64,000 nucleotides of DNA from Pseudoips prasinana (GCA_951640165.1 OX621242.1:22998001-23062000), one strand, 5' to 3'; positions 10,841-21,375 are shown, counted from the stretch's first letter. Translations and numbers: made by a program. Notes: generated by a model from the letters alone, not told the origin.

Positions 10841-10996
10841 TATTTGTTTCTGAGTCATGGATGTTTTCTATGTATTTAAGTATTTATCTATCTATATAAG
10901 TATGTATATCGTCGCTTGGTACCCATAGTACAAGCTTTGCTTAGTTTGGGGCTAGGATGATCTGTGTGACAGTGTCCCTAGATATTAATATTATTA
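10841..10996 (+). mobile_element. SINE-A, 5'-truncated, nested in the 5S-SINE
   Basis: It begins within the body at TATTTGTTTCTGAGTCATGG, has no tRNA head, and ends CCCTAGATATTAATATTATTA. It interrupts the 5S-headed SINE between GCTTAACC and CCTTGCC. Confidence 0.8.
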
Positions 10997-11039
10997 CCTT
11001 GCCGATCACTTACGGACTGGTGATAGCATCTAGCAATAA

Positions 11040-11387
11040 AGAGTTATGTTTACAATAGTATCCTTTAAATAGATTCCATTCGCAACTTCGCCCACGTGGA
11101 AATTCCAGATCGGAAAAATAAGAGATAGTTGCTATCATATATATAAGCGAACTAAGATCCAATTTCGGGCAGATTGGTTCAGTAGTTTAGGCACGAAGAG
11201 GTAACAAACAAGCTCGCCAGCTAACCTACAGACACATATTAAAAATTAAAATAAATTTAATAATTTCAATATATAATTTTGCATATTTACATAAATATTA
11301 TTTTACATACACATTAAAACAATAGCCTCAAGCCAGTTACAGCCAGTTAGTATTTGGACAGGAAATATTATACTGCATTATATTCTT
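11040..11387. other. no gene; Helitron-like remnant 11085-11215
   Basis: GCAACTTCGCCCACGTGGAA at about 11090 and GGTTCAGTAGTTTAGGCACG at about 11175 resemble decayed Helitron-like body sequence in minus orientation. The rest is AT-rich. Confidence 0.4.
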
Positions 11388-11526
11388 TCTTGGCAGTGGT
11401 TACCATAGATTCAAGCTGCCCAGTAGGTCATGAAAGGAAGGAACGAAAGCTTAACGTTTTAGCACGGAGATAGTAGGAAATTAAACAAACTTGACGGTCA
11501 CCCATGTACCTATAGACTGAACATAT
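11388..11526 (-). mobile_element. 5S-headed SINE, degenerate
   Basis: It preserves, in order, GGCAGTGGTTACC, CAAGCTGCCCAGTAGG, AGCTTAACGT, AGCACGGAGA, AAATTAAAC and GACGGTCACCCATGTACC. These match the SINE in minus orientation with internal deletions. Confidence 0.55.
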
Positions 11527-11535
11527 TGTGCCTAG

Positions 11536-13597
11536 GTACTTAACCTGCCGTAGTACCGTGTTCCCCACCTGCTGGAAAGAGGCCAGGCTAGTGCTGTTGC
11601 ACAAGCCGGGCAGGACCGCCGATTCTCCCTCGGCGTTCCGACCTATTTGCTTGCTGGACGAGGCGGGCAAGCTCTTTGAGCGTGTCATTGCTGCCCGTCT
11701 CAGCGAGCATCTGTCGCGCGTTGGCCCCGACTTATCGGACTGTCAGTTCGGCTTCCGACAGGGACGTTCCACGCTGGACGCAATTAAACGTGTCCGCACC
11801 TTGTCGGAAAACGCTGTTCAAGCGGGCGGGGTGGCGTTGGCGGTGAGTTTATACATCGTCAACGCCTTCAACTCCGTCCCTTGGCGGGCGATAAGGGAGG
11901 CACTGGTCCATCACAACGTGCCTCCCTATCTGCGCAGCATAGTCGGGGCGTATTTGCGCGACAGGACGATCAAGTTCGTCGGTCGGAACGGGATTGAGAT
12001 CCAGAGGGAGCTCTCCTGCGGGGTTCCTCAGGGGTCCGTCTTGGGACCCCTGCTTTGGAACCTCGCCTATGATGCGGTCCTGCGGACTGGCCTTCCTCCT
12101 GGGGTGAGCGTTGTCTGCTACGCAGACGACACGCTCGTCATAGCCCGGGGGGAATGTTTCCAGCGGGCAGCGCGGCTCGCCGAGCATGGTGTCATGTGTG
12201 TTGTCGCGGCCATTACAAAACTGGGTCTTCGGGTGGCGCCTCATAAGACCGAGGCGCTGTGGTTCCACGGTTTACGCCGTAGGCTGGAACCACCCAGTAT
12301 GATGTTGGTGACGCAGAGGTCAGGGTGGGGCGGTACATGAAGTACCTTGGCCTCACCCTAGATAGTCGATGGGGCTTCGAGGAGCACTTTGAGCGTCTGG
12401 CCCCCCGAGTGCGCCGCGTAACCGGCGCTTTATACCGGCTGCTGCCGAATCTCGGGGGTTCGCGGGAAGAAGTTCGCCGTCTCTACGGTGGTGTCGTGCG
12501 ATCCATGGCCCTTTACGGGGCACCCGTCTGGTCTGAACGCCTAATGGGTGCCTCCCGCTGGAGAACTATACTCAATAGCCTGCAGCGTGTGGTGGCCATA
12601 CGGATCGCACGAGGATACCGTACGGTATCTTTCGAGGCGGCGACACTCCTGGCGCGCCTCCCGCCATTTGACCTCCTGGCGGCAGTTGACGCAGCGGTTT
12701 TCACCGAAATCCGCGTCCGCCAGGAGAACGGGAGGGCGCCAGAACAGACGCTCATTGAATATAGACCGGATGTCCACCGGCGCGTACTAGTGCAGTGGCG
12801 CGCACGGCTAGAGCCATCCTGCCTCACCTCGAGGCCTGGGTGGGAAGGAGAGGTGGTTGCGTCACTTACAGAGTGACTCAGATACTCACCGGACATGGGT
12901 GTTTCGGTGAGTATCTGAACCGGATAGGCCGAGAAGCGACGACACACTGTCACCACTGCGGGAGCGACTTAGACTCGGCCCAGCACACTCTAGCTGAGTG
13001 CCCGGCCTGGGTGGCCGAAAGGCGAGTCTTAGTCGCAGAGATCGGACGGGATCTGACCCTGCCGGCAATCGTAGGGGCGATGCTGGCGGGTGACTCCTCC
13101 AAGTGGGACGCCGTGGTCTCCTTTTGTGAGGCATTCATGCTCCAAAAGGAGGCCGCCGAGCGGGAGCGGGAGAGAGCCGATCCTGCTCGCAGACGGAGGA
13201 GGCGTCGGGGCGGCGGCAGCAGCCGGTAGCCCAACTCCCCGTCGGGGCTGCGGCGGCAGTCAGAGAAGTGTCCTCTACTGCCGCCACGTGCAAGCAGCTC
13301 CGGGAAGACAGCGATCTGTTTGTGGCGCAGTCGCTGTGCCGGACTGGCAGGAGTCGGCAATTGGGAAGGGCAAACCAGAACCCTCCCAGGGTACGTGAAC
13401 ATCTGGGACATGGCGCAAAAGGGAGCACCGGAGCAGCATACCCGTGTTCCCGGGGCTCCCCCATTAGGCGCCAAGAAAAGTCCACGGCAGGTAGGTTTAG
13501 TCGGTGCGAGTCCGACATACCCACCCGTAGACACTTTTTGCGTGTGGCATGCGTAGGCATTCCCCCTGCCTTATCAAAAAAAAAATGTACTTAACCT
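11536..13597 (+). mobile_element. R1-clade LINE, 5'-truncated, with target-site duplication
   Basis: The insertion (11547-13586) is bounded by a perfect 11-bp duplication GTACTTAACCT at 11536-11546 and 13587-13597 and ends in a run of ten A (13576-13585). It starts inside the reverse-transcriptase region and carries a GC-rich 3'UTR (13230-13575). R1 elements typically sit in 28S rDNA. This one lies in ordinary AT-rich sequence and was inserted by normal target-primed integration with 5' truncation. Fragments of the same 3'UTR are at 22945 and 42735. Confidence 0.88.
11547..13229 (+). pseudogene. R1-type reverse transcriptase ORF2 (partial, frameshifted)
   Basis: Three frames together cover the distal part of an R1-clade ORF2. 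Segment 1 (to about 12300) holds the reverse-transcriptase motifs: WKEARLVLLHKPG, FRPICLLDEAGKLFE, FGFRQGRST, GVPQGSVLGPLLWN and the catalytic YADD at 12119-12130. The first catalytic aspartate is lost: the usual LDI.NAFNS motif reads LYIVNAFNS, with TAC at 11852-11854. Segment 2 (about 12305-12810) carries the thumb region (MKYLGLTLDSRW). Segment 3 (about 12810-13229) holds the C-terminal zinc knuckle (CHHC...H....C at about 12949-13003) and an Arg-rich end. Frameshifts near 12300 and 12810 plus the Asp-to-Tyr change make it inactive. Confidence 0.9.
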
Positions 13598-13655
13598 AAT
13601 ACTCTTTATTTTACATCAGATTAGCCTTGTGGTTTCAGTCTTGTAAGAAAACTAG

Positions 13656-13842
13656 AGTCACCCCATACCATCACGTGGGTGTCCTAAAAGATGACTAAGG
13701 GATACAGCAGGTAGTCGGCAGCAGCGCCACCTGTGTACTAGCTATCACCCAACTACGGTCGCCAACTCGCATGCCAACCGCAATTACTAAGGTAAACCCT
13801 TCCAAATGGCAACGTCATAGAAACCTTTGGCGAGCAGTGGTT
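13656..13842 (-). repeat. dispersed repeat C (class unknown)
   Basis: Inverse copy of the repeat at 5151-5390. The shared landmarks are CAGCGCCACCTGTGTACTA, TCGCCAACTCGCATGCCAA and AATGGCAACGTCATAGAAAC. Confidence 0.5.
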
Positions 13843-13849
13843 GATTTTG

Positions 13850-13989
13850 TACAGACGCCAGGACATCAAGCTACCCCAATCTGTCAAATTTCCCGAATTG
13901 AAAGTGTACCTTATGCTTTTGTGAGAAAGTTGAAAATCTATAAAATAAATATGACAGATTAAGGGTAGCTGGATGTGCTGGCGTCTGTA
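13850..13989. mobile_element. TA-flanked hairpin MITE, copy 4
   Basis: 140 bp, the same orientation as copy 1, with TA on both sides. The left arm reads CAGACGCCAGGACATC. Confidence 0.85.
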
Positions 13990-14589
13990 CATCAAGTACA
14001 TACATACCATGCATACGTACCATTTTGCCATTACAAAACGGAACCACCACGCAGGCTTAGTCCCGGTTGGCAAACTTAATATGGCATCAAGAACATTTTG
14101 GAGAATAAGGCATGCAGGCGTCCTCACGATATTCTCCTTTACCGTTTTAAGTACACGAGATAATTAATTGCTCATACGAACATGAATTCGAAAAGTCAGT
14201 ATGCCCTTGGATTTGATTTGTCAGTGGTCCTGATCACTGACTCCACTGTCCAACGGTCTACCCACCAGGCTATCTCCTGAGGCTATCTGGTAATCTTGAT
14301 ACGTAATAATATATCCATGTAAATAAATGTACAAGCATTTGTTCACAAATATTTAGTTTAACTAATAAAGAGCCCACTAGACTTCCTATACGAGTTAGAC
14401 ATGAGAGGACGATGATTACCAACTTCTTCAAACTTTTTATAGGACTGTAGACGCCACTTCGAGGATATACTGTCACCTCAATCGTATCTTTATTATGTAG
14501 GCAATAAGAGCCGTTTTGGTAATGCAACTGTATCCGCTGTTTTGATATTAGTGTTCACTTGTCGCCATTTACATGGTCGATTTTAAAAC
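13990..14589. other. no gene
   Basis: Several ORFs of 60-125 codons overlap the MITE and this stretch on both strands. They share no codon bias or motif and are not supported. Confidence 0.5.
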
Positions 14590-17500
14590 AAATTCAGTTC
14601 ATACATACATAGACTCACGCCTGTTTCCCAGAGGGGTAGGCAGAGACAACGGATTTCCATTTGTCACGATCTTTGCATACTTCTTTTGCCTCGATTACTG
14701 ACATTATATTCTTCATACATGCTCGCCGGTTTAGGGTACTTCTGACCTGCCCTTTCTTGAGAACATCTCCAATTTGGTCAGAGAATGTTCGACGTGGTCT
14801 TCCCCTTCCGGTTGTCCCATTCACACAGGCCAGGTATACTTCTTTTGTCAATCTTCTTTCATTCATCCTTTCTAAATGGCCAAACCATCTCAGCATGCCT
14901 TTTTCAATCTTTGTGACTACATCCTCTTTCACACCACAACGCTCTCTTACATCAGTATTTCGAATTCTGTCTCTCAAAGTCACACCACACATACTTCTCA
15001 GAGCTCTCATTTCCACTGCATTTATTTTACTTTCATTCTTTTTCTGCCATACCCAACTTTCACTTCCATACATTAAAGTTGGCACTAACACTCCATCGTG
15101 CACGGCTAGTCGAGCCTTCTTTGATACTTGCCGGCTACTCATAAAGGCGTGTAGTGCCCCATTCACTCTATTCCCCGCATTTACTCTTCTAACAATATCT
15201 TTTTCATATTTCCCATCTCTCGTAAACAAAGTTCCCAAATATACAAACTCATTCACCTGTTCGACTTTCTCTCCTCCAATCACAATATCACACGTTGTCG
15301 TGTATTCATCCCTCTCAAATACCATTACTTTCGTCTTACCTACATTCATTTTCATCCCTTTCCTTTCAAAAGCTTCATGCATATTTGTTACCATCACCTG
15401 CAACTCGTCCGCAGATGATGCAAGTAGAACTTGATCATCAGCGTACAGCAGACATTTGATGAGTAACTCATTCATCCTTACACCGCATTCACTTTCTTTC
15501 AAATCTTTTAAACAGCTATCCATGAATAGGTTAAACAACCACGGTGACGCTACACATCCCTGTCTAACACCCTTTTGGATGCTAAACCACTCGGTGTATG
15601 ACCCGTTAATCCTCACGCAAGCTCTGGAATCCCTATAAAGAGATTTTAGTGCTTGAACAAGGTTGTCGTTCAACCCATACATGGACAGTACCGACCATAG
15701 TTCACTCCTCAACACTCTATCGTAGGCCTTTTCTAAGTCTACGAAGGCACAGTAAACCTTTTGGTTTTTGCCCAAAAACTTCTCTACTATGCTTCGCAGA
15801 GAAAAGACCTGATCCGTGCATCCCATTCCTTTCCGAAAACCTGCCTGTGCATCCCATATTTTCGCATCGGTTTCTTTCACAACTCTTTCAACCAATACTT
15901 TTGCATACAACTTACCAACGACGCTGAGTAGACTAATGCCCCTATAGTTTTTACAGTCTTGCCGTGAGCCTTTCCCTTTGTAAAGAGGTACGATGACAGC
16001 CTTGCACCAATCACTTGGCACTTTGCCGGTGGTATAGCATAAATTGAATAGGCTGCACAGCTGACTCGCTATGACGCCATGTCCAGCCTTCAGCATCTCG
16101 GAAGTTATCCTGTCATACCCTGGTGACTTACCTGATTTCATACCCTTAATAGCTTTCACAATCTCATCCATACCAATGTCATCTTTACATTTTTTCTTGT
16201 CTATACTTAGTGAACTACGTTCACTCTCTGTTACACCTCTTTCATACAAACTTTCAAAATACTCCTTCCAACGTTTTAACACGCATTCTTCCCCTTTCAC
16301 TATATTTCCATCTTGGTCTCGTATGGATTTCAGTTCTGAGGTTTGAGTTATGCCTCTTACTGATCTAACGGATTTCCAGAAAAACTTAATGTTCGTCTGA
16401 AAATCCTTAGACAACCTTCTATCAAAATTATCCTTTTGTTCATTTTTCTTTTCATTCACCACATCCTTTACAATTCCTTTCATTTTCCTATAATCATTCC
16501 AGGCCCTTTCTATATCCTCATTCGTCGCCTTATGCATTCGTTCGTTTGCTCTGGTGGCTAGCCAGTCTAACCACGCTTTCTTCTTGTCACATACAACTTT
16601 TTGTACACTTTTATCCCACCAAATATTCTTCATCTTTCTTCCTCTTCGTCTCTTTATTACACCACATACTTCACCAGCTACACTCACCACACCTTCTTTG
16701 ACTACCTTCCATAGCTCTTCTACTTCTCTTATGTCTTCAGATCCCTCAAACTTCTCAACCAACTTACTTTTGTACTCATCTGCCACTTCTTCCTCTTGCA
16801 GTTCCTCTACTTTTATTCTCTCAAGTACACTTTTAGTCTCAAGGATTCGGTGGCGCCATCCTTTGAATAGACCACTTATTCGGCTCATTACCAGAAAGTG
16901 GTCTGTATGGATTGCGGTCCCACGATAGACTCTTGTGTCTAGAACATTCTTTCTCAGTCTTTCATCTACAATCACGAAGTCAATCATACTCTTTCTCACA
17001 TTTTTCCTCTCTCGTGTAAACGTATGGATTCTTTTATGTTCAAACATAGTATTTGTAACACAAAGACCCCATTCCAAACATATCTCAAGCAGACTGTACC
17101 CATTCTCATTCTCACTTTCGTCACCGAATTGACCTAGTACTCTTTCAAAACCATCACGTTTTACCCCAACCCATCCATTAAAATCACCTAACATTATTAC
17201 TCTTTCATTATACTGACTTAACCGCAACACATCTCTCAGGGTCTCCCAGAATGCCTTTCTTTCCTCTTGTTCTCGCTGTATTACAACTGCACCCATATCT
17301 ACAGGAGCGTACACTCCTACTAGGAAGATACGGGTCATACCAACTTTCATTCTCAACCACATTACTCTTGCATTCACGCATTCGAACTCAGTCACACACT
17401 CAGACATACTTGTGGAAAGAATGAGACCCACACCTTGGCAACCTCTGGTGGTGTTCGGTACTCCAGACCAATATGCCGTGTATTGTCCGTGTGTTGTAGT

Positions 17501-17707
17501 ATCACACCCTTTCCGCTTCGTCTCATTCACACACAACACATCGATCCGCTTTTCACTCATCAGCTGACATACTTCGTCCATCTTACCTTCTATTCCTCCT
17601 CCCACATTCAACGTAGCAAAACGGCTCTCCGTTGGCCACTTTTCGCCTCTCCGGGAAACGAGACGTGACGGGTGGCGGACCACGTCGCCGCCATAAATTC
17701 AGTTCAT
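14590..17707 (-). mobile_element. complete RTE-like LINE with 13-bp target-site duplication
   Basis: The element (14603-17694, about 3.09 kb) is flanked by perfect 13-bp repeats AAATTCAGTTCAT at 14590-14602 and 17695-17707. Its 5' end on the minus strand is ATGGCGGCGACGTGG, 11 bp before the ORF start. After the stop codon only about 12 bp remain, a TATG-type microsatellite end typical of RTE elements. One long ORF fills the rest. A related 3' fragment is at 40936. Confidence 0.95.
14615..17683 (-). CDS. LINE endonuclease-reverse transcriptase, intact ORF
   Basis: 1022 residues without a stop or frameshift. This is the single polyprotein that nicks target DNA and copies the element's RNA at the nick. 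Residues about 20-270 form an apurinic-like endonuclease: RFATLNVGG (21-29), NETK (53-56, catalytic Glu), LGDFN (165-169), MIDFVIVD (233-240) and TDH (260-262, catalytic Asp-His). The reverse transcriptase spans about 510-790: GKSPGYD (518-524), NYRGISLL (579-586), AGFRKG (614-619), FVDLEKAYD (647-655, catalytic Asp 649), GVRQGC (705-710) and YADD (747-750). A C-terminal domain has [10 protein letters not shown] (931-940) and GRGRPRR (959-965). All catalytic residues that I can check are present, so the protein may be functional. The length is normal for RTE-type elements. The exact clade cannot be fixed by eye. Antisense ORFs across 14661-17668 are shadows. Confidence 0.95.
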   Translation of the reverse strand: MVRHPSRLVSRRGEKWPTESRFATLNVGGGIEGKMDEVCQLMSEKRIDVLCVNETKRKGCDTTTHGQYTAYWSGVPNTTRGCQGVGLILSTSMSECVTEFECVNARVMWLRMKVGMTRIFLVGVYAPVDMGAVVIQREQEERKAFWETLRDVLRLSQYNERVIMLGDFNGWVGVKRDGFERVLGQFGDESENENGYSLLEICLEWGLCVTNTMFEHKRIHTFTRERKNVRKSMIDFVIVDERLRKNVLDTRVYRGTAIHTDHFLVMSRISGLFKGWRHRILETKSVLERIKVEELQEEEVADEYKSKLVEKFEGSEDIREVEELWKVVKEGVVSVAGEVCGVIKRRRGRKMKNIWWDKSVQKVVCDKKKAWLDWLATRANERMHKATNEDIERAWNDYRKMKGIVKDVVNEKKNEQKDNFDRRLSKDFQTNIKFFWKSVRSVRGITQTSELKSIRDQDGNIVKGEECVLKRWKEYFESLYERGVTESERSSLSIDKKKCKDDIGMDEIVKAIKGMKSGKSPGYDRITSEMLKAGHGVIASQLCSLFNLCYTTGKVPSDWCKAVIVPLYKGKGSRQDCKNYRGISLLSVVGKLYAKVLVERVVKETDAKIWDAQAGFRKGMGCTDQVFSLRSIVEKFLGKNQKVYCAFVDLEKAYDRVLRSELWSVLSMYGLNDNLVQALKSLYRDSRACVRINGSYTEWFSIQKGVRQGCVASPWLFNLFMDSCLKDLKESECGVRMNELLIKCLLYADDQVLLASSADELQVMVTNMHEAFERKGMKMNVGKTKVMVFERDEYTTTCDIVIGGEKVEQVNEFVYLGTLFTRDGKYEKDIVRRVNAGNRVNGALHAFMSSRQVSKKARLAVHDGVLVPTLMYGSESWVWQKKNESKINAVEMRALRSMCGVTLRDRIRNTDVRERCGVKEDVVTKIEKGMLRWFGHLERMNERRLTKEVYLACVNGTTGRGRPRRTFSDQIGDVLKKGQVRSTLNRRACMKNIMSVIEAKEVCKDRDKWKSVVSAYPSGKQA

Positions 17708-17746
17708 TTGTTTATTAATCAGATAACATTCCACAGGGTCTCAGTT

Positions 17747-17976
17747 AAAGCGCTCAGAGCCAGTTACCTTCACCAGTCCGTAAATTATTGACGTGGTTAA
17801 TCATCTAGACATGCGGTCAAATTATGGATGGGTTAACAGCAAATTCATATAATTTGTATTTGCCTCCATGGTACGGAGGGCACGTTAAGTTGTAAGTCTT
17901 AATTTGTAGTCATTAGATCCTTTCAGAGCTACTGGACGGCTTAAAAAACTCTGTCGCTAGGGTAAACACTGCCTAT
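17747..17976 (+). mobile_element. 5S-headed SINE, degenerate
   Basis: Matches the family in order: CTTCACCAGTCCGTAAATTA (head), TAGACATGCGGTCAAATTATG then GATGGGT (box C region), ACGGAGGGCACGTTAAG, TGTAGTCATTAG, GCTACTGGACGGCTTAA, CTAGGGTAAACACTGCC. Confidence 0.6.
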
Positions 17977-18139
17977 AAATTGAGGTCAAGCAAAACGTTT
18001 AAACAAATAATGTATGACTTATAATATGTATCTTTCCTCTTGGTTGCTAGGTATTTTTCGTGGGACTTATTTTGTAAAAGGAACGGAAATGTGTTACAGG
18101 AAACCGGGGAAGCGTGCAAGCGCGCGCTATCCGGTTTGA

Positions 18140-18144
18140 CCAAT
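18140..18144 (+). promoter_or_regulatory. CCAAT box in a GC-rich island
   Basis: CCAAT is flanked by GCGCGCGC-rich sequence at 18110-18165, 23 bp before a well-placed ATG. Such a setting is promoter-like, although no TATA box is visible and a start site this close to the ATG would leave a very short 5'UTR. Confidence 0.3.
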
Positions 18145-18166
18145 AAGCGCGCGCGGTGGCAGAGAG

Positions 18167-18197
18167 ATGGCTGTGCGATGGTGCCAAACCATTTCGC
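18167..18197 (+). CDS. possible first coding exon (MAVRWCQTIS)
   Basis: I do not recognise the gene. The ATG is in a favourable context (GAGATGG). Ten codons follow, then a 5' splice site C|GTAAGG at 18198. The exon ends with one base of a split codon (phase 1). The next candidate exon (21269) begins with the two bases needed to complete it (giving CAG, Gln). The alternative unspliced frame runs to a TGA about 80 bases on. Short length makes this weak on its own. Confidence 0.22.
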
Positions 18198-18553
18198 GTA
18201 AGGTTGGTAGTGTCAGCCACATACATTTCACATCAAATTTTATCATACAGAATGATAATGTGTCACATATTACACATCATTTGTGACTACTGTAAGGCTC
18301 GCCCGTTTGTTCAGCACTATTATTACATTATAATAAGCGCTTAATGTTATATTGTAATGTAATATTTAAAAGAGGTATAGATAGGGGTTATTTCAATCTA
18401 TGAGCAGTTCAATTGGGTACCTTTCCCTTAAAGAGGAAACTCGACTTTAGATATGCTGTTAACGTTGTTGTTCTGGATATAGTTCGCCAGAGCTCATCGG
18501 AGAAGAAAAGAAGTCTACAGCACGTCAGTGACTCCATTTGTTTTGCGATCCAA
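18198..18553. other. no further gene evidence
   Basis: AT-rich. Would be intronic if the exon at 18167 is real. Confidence 0.4.
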
Positions 18554-18874
18554 TCTATACAAATAAATAAAATTGGAGTGTCTGTTTGTTATATTGAAAT
18601 AACCGGTTTCTACTACATAAATATGAATATATATACGGTGCATACACCGAATTAACATTTTTTACAATTTTTGTCTGTCTGTCTGTCTGTTTGTTCCGGC
18701 TAATCTCTGAAATGGCTCGACCGATTTTGACGGGACTTTTATTGGCAGGTAGCTGATGTAATAAGAAGTAACTTAGGCTACTTTTATTTTAGTAAAATTA
18801 TTTAATTTACAAAAATACAAAAAAAAAACGAAATAAACTAATTAACACGCGGACGAAGTCGCGGGCACAGCTAG
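18554..18874 (+). mobile_element. Helitron-like element, complete ends
   Basis: Starts TCTATACAAATAAATAAAAT after host A (18553) and ends GGCACAGCTAG before host T (18875). A GTCTGTCTGTCTGTCTGTTTG tract and the GC-rich hairpin-forming CGCGGACGAAGTCGCG near the 3' end are typical of this widespread lepidopteran group. 321 bp, non-coding. Confidence 0.75.
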
Positions 18875-19159
18875 TAGGCAATAAAATCTTATCGTGAGAC
18901 GGGTGATAAACAGACCAAGCTAAAAAGAATGTAAACATACCGTTGTTTTTTTATTTAAATATTATATTTTTATTTTTTAATTGCGCATTTCATAATACCG
19001 ATTCTGAGCGATTTTTAAATTTAGGTCCACATGTATCTGTATCGACAAAAATATTTGCATGGGTTTAATTGTTAACTAGTATTAAAAATAAACTGAATAG
19101 GAAAAACCAAGGACCACGAAATATATGATATGGCAACCTTCAAAAAGCGAGCCAATTCT

Positions 19160-19405
19160 TTCTCAAAGGCCGGCACTTGCAACCCCGAGGTGCTCCAGCG
19201 ATGTACTTGCAACCCCGAGGTGTTATAGATTTCCACCCGAGGTGTTATTGATTTCCATGGTCAGCAGTGACTACTTATCATCAGTTGACATTCCTTCTCA
19301 AAGGCCGGCACTTGCTGCCGTTCTGGTGTTGCAGGTGTCCATGGACGGTGGTCATTACTTACCATCAGGTAAACCAGCTCATCCGCCTTGCTATTATATA
19401 AAAAG
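19160..19405 (+). repeat. LINE 3'-end repeat J
   Basis: Contains two TCTCAAAGGCCGGCACTTGC units (about 19162 and 19295), CTGGTGTTGCAGGTGTCCATG, CTTACCATCAGGT and a TATATAAAAA end. It looks like a LINE 3' end partly duplicated within itself. An inverse copy is at 23490. Confidence 0.55.
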
Positions 19406-19754
19406 AAACCAAAATATATGTGATTTATTTCCATCATATTTTAGTATTTTTCCTTATCCTCGGTTTTTGCGTCATGTGATAGCAAAGAATACAATATAAA
19501 ATATTTTTTTTTTGTTCATGGGAACTCCAATATCTAACACTAGGGTCGTTTAATCTAATTGCTTTTTGTTGGCATTGGAACACAATGGATAGACACCACA
19601 GAAAAAACCATACAGTATTAAATTGAATCTAGAATTAGTTTCACAAGGTTGTTGTCAAGAAGCTAAAAGCAATTTGCTTGCTTAATATCATCAAAAAAAT
19701 GTTGATCTCTTGTTGTATTACTGGTACTGGCTACTTACGTGTGTTATTTGTGAC
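19406..19754. other. no gene; AT-rich
   Basis: Nothing recognisable. Confidence 0.5.
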
Positions 19755-20104
19755 TGACCTATTGTTCTAGTGGATTGTGAACGTGGCTGCTAAGCCAGTG
19801 GTTTGGTTTGGTTCGATCTCCACCAAGGACATATCTTTGTGTCATGAACACGATTATTTGTCGTGTCTCGAGCATTGATGCATCACAGGGGGGCCTCTTA
19901 AACCAACGTCTGAGTCGCAAGTCTCCTACTCTGTCGAGTGTTGCCTCCTCTACCATTCGATGGACCCAGTCTCCGCACGGTAAATCCATGGAATGCGAAG
20001 AAGGTCTACTGTTTGTGTTTCGAAATATATAAGTTTGTTTATCAGTTATCTGATAGCCATAGCACAGGCTCTGCCTAGTTTAGGATCAGATGACAGTGTG
20101 TTAG
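19755..20104 (+). mobile_element. SINE family D with about 157-bp insertion
   Basis: The head (CTATTGTTCTAGTGG, GCTAAGCCAGTGG, decayed B box GGTTCGATCTCC) and GTGTCATGAACACGATTATT are followed by foreign sequence at about 19872-20028, then the SINE resumes at TATATAAG and GGCTCTGCCTAGTTT. The foreign piece reads open on the minus strand (DLPCGDWVHRMVEEAT, then LRRWFKRPPCDAS) and may come from another element. Confidence 0.55.
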
Positions 20105-20164
20105 GGGACATTTTGGTTTGTCTTCAAAAGAAGGGGGTTAATTTGGCTGTGTGCTCGACAAAAG

Positions 20165-20355
20165 CTTCCCAAATAATGGAGGGATATGCCATATAAGCCA
20201 TAATCGCCACGCTTGACAGACGGGTTGGCGATCGCAGTTTGATGGTCCTCGTTCACAGATATACGCTGCTGCCCGTCCTCTGGTTGGTATTCTCTCGAAT
20301 TTCTATCTATGAGATGAGGTCCAAAGAGTGCATGACCGTTTTTCGTATGCCATTC
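20165..20355 (-). repeat. LINE-tail repeat B
   Basis: GATATGCCATATAAGCCATA, CACGCTTGACAGACGGGTTG and GCTGCTGCCCGTCCTCTGGT match copies at 28270, 37104, 41893 and 58658. The sense strand is taken as the one ending (GATGAT)n. Confidence 0.55.
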
Positions 20356-21268
20356 TCACTCCGGACTCATAGACTACTTCTATACTACTACATAGCTCCT
20401 TAAGGACGGGATAAAAGCATATGGCTATTAATGACCTTTTTAGAAGACTTTTCCGACAATAGCTCTTCATGTTAGAAAATTTAATTCTAAATGTTAAATT
20501 CTAAATGTTTAGTAATCTCGCCCACATTGAAGACCACAAAATTATTTTTGTATTAATCTTTATTACACGGTCCATATTTCTGTACGGAGTTTTCGGACGG
20601 CTCAAACGAGGTCGTACTTGAAATCCTGGAACGTAGCGTTCGCAAGCCCTTCTTGGAACCAATGTTTAATGTATGAATAGCTTCTCATAATACATATGTA
20701 ATTAAATAAAAAGCCCCACCGATAGTTATATTTCCTCCTGGTCATATTTCGCCGACCAGTCAATGGAAACTAATAAGTATGTACGCAAACAAAGCTGCCT
20801 TTCTATCCCTCATTCTTAATAGTCGATAGGACGTCTTCGTAGTCCGATGGGACGACTAAAACGACTGGAAAGAGCGCAGGAAACAAAATAGCACATAAAA
20901 AAGAAAAGCATCAAAATCTACCCTCGAAATGATAACCTCCTTCTTTTGTAGTCCGTTAAAAGTATATTTCTATACCATGAACTTAAGTTAATATAATTTA
21001 TTTACTAAATATATGAAACCCAAACAAATACCCGTTCTTAATAATAATGTAGTGTATAACATCTTAAAGTTGTTACACATCAGATAAAGACATAATTACC
21101 AGTTTAAACACTACTCGACACTCTCATTATAATTAAACAATTAATTTAATTATTATATTTACCGGCTACATTATTATATTAAACAGCTGTGTAGATAATT
21201 TGGTACTAATGTAGTTAAATACTTTTAAATTTTCGTGTTTGTTACAAATACTTCAATTGTTTCCTTAG
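20356..21268. other. no supported gene
   Basis: AT-rich apart from 20560-20660, where a plus frame of about 43 codons is open without ATG or splice signals. Confidence 0.45.
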
Positions 21269-21375
21269 AGAAAACAATAGAAGACTACAACCTCATGATG
21301 GCCATAAAAACTGGGACAAAGGAGCCATGGAAGCCGAACGGAGACAAAACGAAGCAAACAGTGAAACTACTTGAG
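21269..21375 (+). CDS. possible internal exon
   Basis: A good 3' splice site (CAATTGTTTCCTTAG) precedes 107 bp that read open as two completing bases plus 35 codons: KTIEDYNLMMAIKTG, TKEPWKPNGDKTKQ, TVKLLE. A 5' splice site GAG|GTAGAA follows in phase 0. The reading frame would close at TAG 21400 if unspliced. Composition is clearly less AT-driven than its flanks. No domain recognised. It is phase-compatible with candidate exons at 18167 and 24325. It could instead be a relic of an unknown mobile element. Confidence 0.28.

Larger units (their letters stand above)
10624..11034 (-). mobile_element. 5S-rRNA-headed SINE, split by a SINE-A insertion
   Basis: The tail and body (10624-10840) and the 5' head (10997-11034, CTTGCCGATCACTTACGGAC) are two halves of one 5S-derived SINE in minus orientation, separated by a truncated SINE-A. 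Within it, a short native segment has been replaced by an inverted copy of AGACCACGAGCCTA, making a hairpin at 10786-10829. Confidence 0.75.

Noticed and set aside
11849..13594. Overlapping ORFs on both strands in the GC-rich LINE
   Set aside because: All are alternative frames of the R1 ORF2 and its 3'UTR; only the three segments with RT and zinc-knuckle motifs are meaningful.
14661..17668. Several plus-strand ORFs of 60-257 codons
   Set aside because: They lie antisense to the intact LINE ORF and are Ser/Thr/Phe/Leu-rich shadows of it.
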